Below are positions 39,638-50,483 of a stretch of DNA of 50,483 nt, piece after piece. The first letter of the stretch is position 1; the number at the start of each line of letters is the position of its first letter. Location of the stretch: contig LUCW03001495.1 of the NCBI GenBank assembly GCA_001586965.3, positions 20,001 to 70,483 of the forward strand, given 5' to 3'. The translations under genes and the position numbers were made by a program. The notes beneath the pieces are model-generated. The model was not told where the DNA came from. It did no database searches and saw nothing but the letters and a program-made list of their open reading frames with translations. Origin of the DNA: Sphaeroforma sirkka. Taxonomy: Eukaryota; Opisthokonta; Ichthyosporea; Ichthyophonida.

Positions 39638-42225
39638 TCATGTGTCGTCTATGTTAGTGACAACCGCCTCGTCCCAAGGACCAATGATCTGGCGTTTGTA
39701 CTTCTGCGCGCGTATGAGAAGCGCCGGGGTTACGAAAGTAATTCCACTCATAGCACATACATAGGTCAAGAGTGCGGGTGTCGATGCTATGGGTACCAGC
39801 AGCAAAAAGGTCGATAGCACTACGAGTGTTGTGAGACTATGCGAGTATGCTGCACTTCCCTCAACCAGCTTCGAACCCTATATTAGAAAAAAAAGCGAAC
39901 GAGGTCGGCCATTGGGTGGTGGCGGGTGCAAATACGGGTATATGCTCGCTTTCACATGTATTTCGATAGAATAATTGTAAGTATTGCAGGAGGATGGAGT
40001 TTTATGACCAGAGAGTACAATAGTCTGTAGAGAATGAAGGTTCGATTGTACATGTAGCACATGTACGAATAGATTACCTTTGCTGGAGAATTTAGTGTAT
40101 TCGAGCTAAACGAATCATAATATACAGTGCATGTATAAATCCATATGGATATTAACTTAACCTTACACACATGGTGTCGAATATATGCCAATAAATTTTC
40201 CGTATACAGACAAACGATTCTGTTAGAGATCTCTATTCAATATGTTCTTGCAGATTGAATCAATACCTTACTTTTCATTCGCAACTGCATGTGGTCGAGA
40301 CTACATACAATACTATTGAAACCAACACGTCAAACCTCCCAATAGCACCTGAATGTGGTTGAGACTACATATAATACTATTGAAATCAATATGTTAAGCC
40401 TCCCATTAGCACCTGGATGCGGTGGAGACTACATACAATACTATTGAAACCAATATGTTTAACCTCCCAATAGCACCTGAATGCGTGGAGACTACATACA
40501 AAACTGTTGACGCGAATACAGCTAATCTCTCTTAGCCACTGAATACGGTGGAGACTACATACAATACTGAGGAGCCTTATAAACAAACAGAGCCACCATT
40601 GATGCAGGCGGAGGTATCACAAACAGCAGAACCTTTGAGAAGCCATTCACGGTATAATGTGGGCGATATAGCGATAGAGATGTGTAGAGAACCGTTTGTG
40701 ACGGTGGGGAGAATAGTATTGGACTGAAAGGTGTGCGCGACCAAACGCAATATAGTAAACCTTCAGGTACTTTGAGCTACCTCCACAACACAGTACGATG
40801 CACGCGTGATAAGAACTCATTGAAACAAGTCACATATAGCATACCAGAATTGACCGGACGACATATGGCAGTAGCACAAACACCTCCACCGCAAAGGCCA
40901 GCAGAGCGAACCCCTCCAGAGCTGAATGTAGGCGAGATGCTAAGCACACTGACGCAAACATTGCCTCATTAATACCGGCCAGTGAGAGCTCCGGGAGGAC
41001 CACCGAGAAGGGTGCTTGAACTTTGCGTGCTGGAGATACACATGCATGCTGTATGTGTGGCTGTGGAGTGTACACTGAAGGTATGTGTGCGAAGCCTGTG
41101 TGCGTGAGATGTGCGTGACAGATGGGTGCATGTGAGTGGTACCTCTGACTGGCCTGTACTGGTGGTGGCAGCACGTGTCGATATGTGCTTATACCCTTGC
41201 GTCTGTGTATGTCCTTTCACACCACTCTTTACATAAGCCGTGTGACCAGTATTGTACGTGGCCTCGGCCTCGTCGTCAGCTCGCTGTGATTGCGAACTTC
41301 CCTGAGCTACCAGCGCACCTTTCTGGGCTGGTACTGTCTTGGTACTATCGCTACCATGCATCCTATAATCCGTCCTTACCACATTCAGTATAAACATAAA
41401 CGCAGCCATGCCGTAGATCGAATCGGTGCTCACGCTCGCGGTCAGTGTGGTTAGTACCGGCGAAACACCCAGTAGCAACAGTAACAACAATACGAATGTC
41501 TTGGCACTAGCCAGGAGATCGCATTCCGGCTGGACGGGTGCGACGATGGGATGGTGAGTATTGTCGGCCTTGTACTGGGACATGTACGTTGTTGAAGTAA
41601 TTGGATTTTCAATATAGCTGGCAGTTGTGCGTGACTCAGAACTAGAACCCTGAGTGCTGACTTCCTGTGCTGTGTGAATTTGTAGGGGATCACGCTCACC
41701 AGTATTTCTCTCCATTTGGGAATCCACATCGAGATTTCCAACAGCGCGAGATTCATTCCCCTCTGATGGATTATGTTGTGATCGGTTGAATGGGCCTGGT
41801 TTTCGCTCGCCGGCATCCAGTTCGCAAGACCGTGTTCTGTTTTCGATACTACTGCCAGTCATAGCTATAGGATCGGCACCAGCAACTGCGTACTGTTTGG
41901 TATCGGCGAAGCCATACCGAAAGTATGACAGAAGCCCGTACAGCACAGCCGCCAACACAAACACTACCGCCAAGAGCTCCTCTGCACCCACATCTTTCCG
42001 CATCATATACAAAAACACGCTCACATACACAGTTATGATGCTCAGATGTCTCCCTACACTGCCGGTTGAATGTAGCGCATCGAAATAGTTGTAGCTCTGT
42101 ATGTGTGTATTCAATCGCATGTGTTCCAGAAAGGTGTCATCGGTGTGGTTATCTGGATACGGTTGCTTCTTATACAGCACTCTCTGCCATCTTGTGGGTG
42201 TAGAAAGTCGTTTCGTTGTGTCCAT
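39638..42225 (-). CDS. PIGC: Phosphatidylinositol N-acetylglucosaminyltransferase subunit C (PIG-C/Gpi2)
   Basis: PIG-C is a membrane subunit of the ER complex that moves GlcNAc onto phosphatidylinositol, the first step of GPI-anchor synthesis. Exon 1 starts at ATG42225 with the family signature RWQRVLYKKQPYPDN (12-26), then two membrane helices, and later GVSPVLTTLTASVSTDSIYG followed by a third. Exon 2 contains NEAMFASVCLASRL and ends at 40845 (donor GTATGC). Exon 3 (39877-39638, acceptor TTCTAATATAG, phase 0) carries the final helices and the IIGPWDEA C-terminal motif. The exon 1/2 junction is unresolved; GT at 41354 with AG at 41031-41030 fits in phase and would give 431 aa. The family is usually near 300 aa; the excess is a polar insertion at about residues 108-235, between helices. 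Intron 2 holds a minisatellite. Confidence 0.92.
40270..40580. repeat. Minisatellite (~60-66 bp unit) in PIG-C intron 2
   Basis: About four to five copies of a unit containing GAGACTACATACAATACT, ATTGAAACCAATATGT and CTCCCAATAGCACCTGAATG. Later copies are more diverged. Confidence 0.85.
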
Positions 42226-42369
42226 AATTGAGACTTTTATATCACAGCCACCAGCTTAAGTTGGGAAATATGGACCTTGCCGCCACTTTTAATCCTTCAC
42301 TGAATTGTACAAGAATAAGGTTAGGGAACGAGACTGACAACTGTATATTTATATGATACAACATTATCC

Positions 42370-42535
42370 TGAAGTTGTTCATTTACATCGGCAGCTTTTG
42401 AACATTCTAAACTATAACTCAGTTGTTCATTTACATCGGCAGCTTTAGATTATTCTAAACTATTTTTCAGTTGTTCATTTACATCGGCAGCTTTAGGTTA
42501 TTCTAAAATATTCTTCAGTTGTTCAATTACAGATG
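42370..42535. repeat. Minisatellite (~54-bp unit) in the 5' flank of PIG-C
   Basis: Three close copies and a partial one share CAGTTGTTCATTTACATCGG followed by CAGCTTT and TTATTCTAAA. They start about 145 bp upstream of the PIG-C ATG, on the promoter side. Confidence 0.85.
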
Positions 42536-43328
42536 TTGGTGAGCTATCCTTGAGTTGCATTTACATTGGCATAGTTTATATGTGTGTAGGACTGTTGCCG
42601 TCAGAGATAATGCCATACTCATGTAGCACCGCAAAAACTACTACATATATAACTACTCAGGGTATGTATGTGTAGACAAGTTAGACTCCTTGAACATACG
42701 TCGCGCCCTAGCAGACGATATACACTGCCAAGAAATAAATAAATAAAATGTATATAACTTACTTCATACATATTGTCGTTTCCAGATATTTTGACAAAGT
42801 ACCTCCCGATACCATACCCTTGAGTCCATGAATACCGACAGCCCATTGGCTGTGAGAATTTTTCGAGCTTTGTAATTTTTTTCCAGCGTTGTTCATAGAC
42901 GACATATTTATTGGTTAAAAGTTAAAAGAATTAAAATATATCATAAATTCATTGGACGAATAATTTTCATGTAAGTACGAAAAAACAAAACTTGTATTGT
43001 CTGTCAACCAATGATATACTGGAATCCTGTACAACGAAAGCCCGGACCGGTCCACGTAACAACTATTATGCTGTAATTTAGGACTGTGCTTGCACCTCAG
43101 TCGATATCATGTTGTAAGGCCAACTCTATAGTAAAAGTAGCGTCCGTTGGTAGATGACTTACAACCGCCGGTCAACAGACCAAAAGCCCCGGTGTGCACT
43201 TAGTAAAGTACGGCAAGATTACTGTTACCGGTGTATTTAATAACTTTATAGTAGTTTACATAGTACACAGTCGTTTACATAGTTAGCACAGAAGTTGCTT
43301 ATTCTGCATTGTTGTTGTGTTAGACAGT
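42536..43328. other. Intergenic between divergent genes
   Basis: Presumed shared 5' flank of PIG-C (-) and the amyloid-repeat gene (+). No gene was seen. The last 80 bp contain short repeats of ATAGT and TTTACATAGT. Confidence 0.5.
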
Positions 43329-44039
43329 ATGCCTGACAGTATATCTAGTAGCCTCAACGGGGAGCCGCCACCCCCTCGAGTGCCGAATCGTTCAAATGAG
43401 ATAACACAGCTCACGCGCGAACAACTTTCACATTCAAATGCATTGCATTCACGTTCAAATTCAAGGCATTCACTATCACTTTCAAATTCACGTCACTCAC
43501 AACGATCACAGGTAGATGATTGGCGTTCAAACATACATACAGACGAGGCGAGAGACAATAGTTTTGATCATATAGAAGACGCTGCACATTTAGCACATTA
43601 CCAGAGAGATCAAGAAAGACAAAGAGGAATCCTGTACGGGAATCGAACCAGAAAACAAATGCCTAAATTGTCGAACATCAGTGCCAGGGGTCAGCGCCTA
43701 TTGAATGCATCACTTAGTAGTGTGCAGTCAAAGCAGCGTGGTAGTATAACATCAGAAAAGAAAAGAATGAAGAGCGTGCCGCAAAAGAAGGTGAGTACTT
43801 CTTTTGCACCAAATACAGATCATCAACTCATTAGGAAGCGATTGTTTTCGGGAGATAATACAGACAATTTTACAAGAGACAATCAGTATGGAAGTGGAAA
43901 TACGAATATATATCGTCAGAGCGGTAATAACAATACTAGTTTCGTCAATCAAGTAGGTGATAACAACATACTATTCACACAACAGGAAGGAGTGAACAAT
44001 AGAGTAGTAACACAGCAAGTAGGTGTGATAACAATGTAG
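43329..44039 (+). CDS. Amyloid-like 11-residue repeat protein, frame-broken
   Basis: The frame starts at ATG43329 and runs 236 codons. Residues 1-60 are Pro/Asn then Ser/Arg/His-rich (HSRSNSRHSLSLSNSRHSQR); the middle is basic and polar. From 43881 there are seven tandem 11-residue units of pattern Q-Q-x-G-x-x-N-x-x-x-x: 43881, 43914, 43947, 43980, 44013, 44048 and 44081, ending at 44113. The last four positions of each unit are beta-prone (NIY, SFV, LFT, VVT). In unit 5 an extra GT (44025-44026) shifts the frame so the visible ORF stops at 44037. The Q-x-G-x-x-N spacing matches bacterial curlin repeats and the core of RHIM amyloid motifs, both cross-beta formers. Function is unknown; signalling amyloid, adhesive or storage roles are inference. 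Confidence 0.65.
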   Translation: MPDSISSSLNGEPPPPRVPNRSNEITQLTREQLSHSNALHSRSNSRHSLSLSNSRHSQRSQVDDWRSNIHTDEARDNSFDHIEDAAHLAHYQRDQERQRGILYGNRTRKQMPKLSNISARGQRLLNASLSSVQSKQRGSITSEKKRMKSVPQKKVSTSFAPNTDHQLIRKRLFSGDNTDNFTRDNQYGSGNTNIYRQSGNNNTSFVNQVGDNNILFTQQEGVNNRVVTQQVGVITM

Positions 44040-44199
44040 GCATTATACAACAAATTGGTAGTGATAATGTATGTATTTCACAGCAAATTGGCAACAACAA
44101 TACAAGTATAGTTCAACAACAGAGTACAGACGACGAAAATGACACGCAGATACCATGCAATGCACATGCCACAGATGGTACTGCAGACCAGTTAAACGC

Positions 44200-44770
44200 A
44201 CACACACCAGATGACAACTGCACACAAACAACAGACAACCACGCACACACAACAGATGACAACAACCGCACACACAACAGACGACAACCACACACACACA
44301 TCAGATGACAACAACCGCACACACACAACAGACGACAACCGCACACACAACAGACGACAACCGCACACACACACAACAGACGACAACCGCGCACACACAA
44401 CAGACGACAACACCGACCAACAGCAACGTGTACACACAACAACTGACAACACCGGCCAGGTACATGTACACACAACAGATGACATCGCAGCCGCACGCAC
44501 ACAACAGATGACAACAACCGCACACACACAACAGATGACAACAACCGCACACACACAACAGACGACAACACCGACCAACAGCAACGTGTACACACAACAA
44601 CTGACAACACCGACCAGGAACATGCACACACGTCAAATGACATCACAGACGGACACACAACAAATGACATCACCGACCAACAGCAACGTGTACACACAAC
44701 AGCTGACAACACCGGCCAGGCACATGTACACACAACAGATGACATCACAGGCGCACACACAACAAATGTA
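44200..44770. repeat. Minisatellite, ACAACAGATGACAACAACCG-type unit
   Basis: Diverged units of about 24-30 bp built from ACACACAACAGAYGACAAC alternate with a longer unit containing CCAACAGCAACGTGTACACA and CAACTGACAACACCGGCCAGG. The reading frame changes repeatedly within the array, coding His-Thr-Thr-Asp-Asp-Asn in one frame and Thr-Gln-Gln-Met-Thr in another, with stops in each long frame. It joins the amyloid-repeat ORF to the zinc-finger ORF. Confidence 0.85.
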
Positions 44771-44824
44771 CAATCTCAAGCGCGAGCGCCACCAGCAGCA
44801 CAGGGAGAAACAGCACTAGACTCC

Positions 44825-45454
44825 ATGGGTATGGATTACTGTGTTACTCACAGATCCCTTATGGGTGACCCACTTAACGCGTCTTCTTTAGACTTGCGTG
44901 GATGTGCATTCTGTCTTCTCGGTTTCGACCGGGAGACAGGAAAAGGTCTAAGTTCGCATCAATGTATAGTGTGTCTGAAATATGTCCATCCCTTTTTTTG
45001 TAAGAGAACAATAGGAGAAGAAGGTAGCGGGAGCAAGGGAATGTGTTTTCATTGTTATCCTGGACCCATGGACTCGCTTGCACATGAGAATAGGTTGGTC
45101 TTTGCCAATTTATCTTATACAAAATATGAAGAATCACTGTTACGTACAAATCGACGAAAACATAATATACTGTTTATTAGTCCGTATGTGGGTGCTGTTA
45201 TCACTGATGGTGTGGAACGCACTGAAGGAGGCAATCGGGAAGGAAATAGGGGCGTGCCTGCGTTCTTTACAGGGGATAATATAGGCGAAACGTCTGAAGA
45301 TGACGACGAGCCAGACGATGAGCCAGAGCCAGCCACAACTAAACGACCACGTGCGACTACAGACCTGGACTTAGATCTGAATCAAGAAGACGAAACACCA
45401 GCGCAGGAATGGGCAAAACTATGGGCTGCATCGGATAAGCCGGATCCCCAGTAA
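44825..45454 (+). CDS. C4HC3 (PHD-like) zinc-finger protein with acidic tail
   Basis: The ORF encodes 209 aa. Cysteines and histidine at C27-x2-C30, C47-x2-C50, H55, C59 and C74-x2-C77 follow the PHD/RING C4HC3 order; H-x3-C is slightly wider than the usual H-x2-C. PHD fingers usually read histone tails. Residues 150-175 are very acidic (EDDDEPDDEPEPE-like) and are followed by TKRPR, a possible nuclear signal. The frame is the same as that of the amyloid-repeat units 5-7 upstream, so both could once have been one gene with the minisatellite between them, but in-frame stops now separate them. No initiation context singles out this ATG. It may instead be part of a transposon. Confidence 0.55.
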   Translation: MGMDYCVTHRSLMGDPLNASSLDLRGCAFCLLGFDRETGKGLSSHQCIVCLKYVHPFFCKRTIGEEGSGSKGMCFHCYPGPMDSLAHENRLVFANLSYTKYEESLLRTNRRKHNILFISPYVGAVITDGVERTEGGNREGNRGVPAFFTGDNIGETSEDDDEPDDEPEPATTKRPRATTDLDLDLNQEDETPAQEWAKLWAASDKPDPQ

Positions 45455-45467
45455 GGTCGATGCATGT

Positions 45468-45899
45468 TCAAGTAAAATTTAATGCGCCGAATAATACTAC
45501 ATCATTTCGTAATAAGAAGGGTAATAACGATGTAGTTCTTATGACACTAGACGACATGTTTAGTGTTAATGTTCTCGAGAAGACAATTTTACGTCTTGCC
45601 AATACAGCTATTAATGAATGGCGAGCCCGGCCAACCACTACTAGTAGATCACGGGGCACCAATGCAGACAAAAATATTTCTTGTACACACTGGATGAGCT
45701 TTGGGTCTCGCAGTTTACCTTCTCTTACTTTTTGTCTTCTATTTTCTGGAACAGGGCTACCAGTATCCAGGAATGATCTCACTAACCGTCGTGATTTACT
45801 TTCACTGACTCTAAACAATAGCTTTAACTCAGAATATGTTAGATGGTAGAAATACCATGCGCTTATAATTAACCATGATACGTGTTCACTCACTGTCAT
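45468..45899 (-). pseudogene. Helix-turn-helix, transposase-like N-terminus
   Basis: The 143-aa frame starts at ATG45899 with SAWYFYHLTYSELKLLF, a VSESKSRRLVRSF recognition-helix-like segment and then DTGSPVP, the layout of the N-terminal HTH of Tc1/IS630-type DDE transposases. A second helical region follows (KLIQCVQEIFL). No DDE core exists; the frame stops at 45468, 13 bp from the end of the oppositely oriented zinc-finger ORF. A plus-strand frame of 129 codons overlaps it and looks less plausible. Confidence 0.4.
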
Positions 45900-47206
45900 A
45901 CTTGCAAACTCCTACAATAGCTGTAATATTTATATATAAATACTGTGTAAGTATGCATTAATTTAAATATGTGTGCGAGTGTATTTATATTTATCTATTT
46001 TGTTCGTCTATTTTTATATTTATTTATTGAAAAAATTGAATCCGAAGAAAAATAAATATACCCCAGGTTCGAGGTGATCATGAAGGTCAGAATTCAAGGT
46101 TCACGCCAGATGCTACCAGGGCAAAAATATATCCCAGAACCAATGGGATGTGTCAGATATTCTCTTCGGAACAGCTTCCCAGTGGATAACTAAATTCAAG
46201 AAAATTGGTTGAAAAAAAAGTGTTTTTTGAAATGAAAACGTTCACCAATCACATCGACTGTTTCATTTATAGAGCCAGTAAAAACCTCTGTGTCCCTTCA
46301 ATATTCAGCTACTTTTCAGCCCGGATGCCAGACTTCCTACCCCTGCTAAGCACGGGTAGACTGTCAAAACATCTGGAAACGACAATAGATCTTTATGTAT
46401 TGTTTTTGTTGTCATAAATTATAACGTCTATTCACCTTGCACACTCTATGTTATGTAAAAGCATAAACGTAGATAGGATTGAAATTGTATACGTTCTAAC
46501 GTAAAAAAGATAACAATCTACTCACTCGAGAAATACGCGTTTTGTATTTTTGTTTAGAAAATAAAAACCAAACCAAAGAACCGAGAAACAGTTAAAAAAA
46601 ACCAAAATAAAAAAATACAATGTCAATGAAACAAAACCGTTTTTCAACCGCGAGAGAGAGGAGAGGAGTGATGTCACTGAGGACCAGGAGTCAGGAAGCC
46701 GAAGCCCGAATAACATTTCGGAGTCAGCGGCCCGCCTTTTTGTATTTTAGGATTTTTTAACTAATCAGAAAACTGTAATAGGTAAATTATAGCTCGCGCT
46801 ATTTTGTACTCGGTGGTCTATAAACCAATAATAATGCTGTATTAGGTATGATGTGCTCTTGTACATATTTGTCATTTGTGCTACTGTCCGTCTGTCGCTC
46901 TGTCATTCTCAAATCTCAGCCCATAATCCACCATATTTATATATTTATGTCTATTCGCGATAGATATACAGAATAAACAATATTGATATATCAGTGTTAC
47001 CAGCTAGAGAAGTAACGAGTCCATCATTATTACTTGTAGGATATTGCGCAACATAGATAATTGGAAGACATTCTTCTCGGTTGTGATCGAGGTACTATCT
47101 ACTAAGTGAACAAATCTCACACACCCAAAGTCGACACAAAGATTTCCTTCGCGGACCACTACCTGCATTCGCATTACAAATTCACAAGGAGAAGTCACAT
47201 GGTTAT
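45900..47206. other. Intergenic, 5' flank of the Nudix gene
   Basis: AT-rich sequence with no supported exon. A GA-rich patch lies near 46650-46665. At about 46268 an 18-bp match to the start region of the small gene at 22932 occurs (see findings). Confidence 0.45.
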
Positions 47207-50154
<2,948 letters not shown>

Positions 50155-50155
<1 letters not shown>

Positions 50156-50180
50156 GTATGTATGTATGTATGTATGTATG
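50155..50180. repeat. GTAT tetranucleotide repeat at a splice donor
   Basis: Six GTAT units begin at the donor of the third Nudix exon, so several alternative GTATGT donors lie 4 bp apart. Confidence 0.8.
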
Positions 50181-50483
50181 TGCGGAGAGCGGGTGTAGTT
50201 GAGACGGGGGTGTTTTAGGCAATTGGGATAGGCTGGTATACGGGCTCTTTTTTGTTCGGGCGCGAGGTTGTGCTGGGCTGCTGTGTGATCGAGAGCTATA
50301 GGAGTTGTAGTACTGAATGCCAATGCGTGTCTGTTTGTTGTGGTCTTAGGATTATAGCTCCGGTAGAGTAAGGTACAGACCCACCACACGCCAGGCAATA
50401 TCTATTGATAGTATATGTATTCGCTGATGGTATAAAATGTGTATCTGCTGATGGTGACTTTATCTACTGATAGTGTCTGTGTC
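50181..50483. other. Nudix intron sequence, no exon seen
   Basis: Probable intron 3. It has no Nudix-box coding. A short repeat of ATCTRCTGATGGT-like units starts at about 50400. Confidence 0.5.

Noticed and set aside
43625-43650. GGGAATCGAACC, tRNA T-arm-like on the minus strand
   Set aside because: It has no acceptor or anticodon stem around it and lies within a coding frame.
43789-43817. GTGAGT...ATACAG as a tiny intron
   Set aside because: At about 28 bp it is too short to be spliced, and the frame is open through it.
44113-44760. Minus-strand Cys/Val/Leu-rich frame of 215 codons
   Set aside because: It is the reverse reading of the ACAACAGATGAC minisatellite; it merely lacks stops.
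45460-45849. Plus-strand 129-aa frame following the zinc-finger ORF
   Set aside because: It overlaps the HTH-like minus-strand frame and shows no motif; a piggyBac-like reading was considered but is too weak.

Overview
The window is eukaryotic nuclear DNA. Genes are split by GT-AG introns (86 bp to about 1.3 kb, donors mostly GTAAG or GTATG). There are no operons or Shine-Dalgarno sites. Introns and intergenic DNA are AT-rich and full of TA/CA microsatellites and minisatellites, and retroelement debris is present. The recognisable genes (PIG-C of GPI-anchor synthesis, a PX-domain protein, a NUDT17-like Nudix hydrolase, a LAMP-like membrane protein) fit a unicellular eukaryote, perhaps of the opisthokont/holozoan grade. 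Nothing here fixes the species. No tRNA, rRNA or CRISPR array was seen. All exon structures were assembled by eye from splice-site sequence and matching intron phase.

Layout. 1.27-2.04 kb (+): an intronless multi-pass membrane protein with a short uORF. 3.65-6.96 kb (-): the 3' six exons of an unidentified, possibly beta-propeller gene, frame-broken in one homopolymer. 9.69-15.57 kb (-): a three-exon PX-domain protein of about 1556 aa with a very long low-complexity tail. 16.3-20.4 kb: a transposon graveyard with two LINE 3' ends and a ~2.1 kb inverted-repeat element that encloses a Ty3-type integrase C-terminus. 22.93-23.24 kb (+): a tiny two-exon gene, possibly mitochondrial. 23.62-29.41 kb (-): a complete nine-exon gene for a 415-aa type I membrane protein with a lysosomal-type tail. 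31.25-35.5 kb (-): tandem paralogues of an unrecognised family that share one intron position. 39.64-42.23 kb (-): PIG-C. 43.33-45.45 kb (+): an 11-residue amyloid-like (curlin/RHIM-like) repeat protein, a minisatellite, and a C4HC3 zinc-finger ORF, facing a helix-turn-helix transposase-like ORF (-). 47.21 kb to beyond 50.16 kb (+): the N-terminal half of a NUDT17-like gene.

The genes look like independent housekeeping and lineage-specific loci rather than a pathway cluster. PIG-C and the type I protein both belong to the secretory pathway, and the PX protein probably binds endosomal phosphoinositides. The most unusual locus is the amyloid-repeat/zinc-finger region near 44 kb. Its seven near-perfect 11-residue units are broken by a 2-bp insertion. 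A second theme is that arrays of minisatellites lie inside introns, at a gene's 3' end and in a 5' flank.
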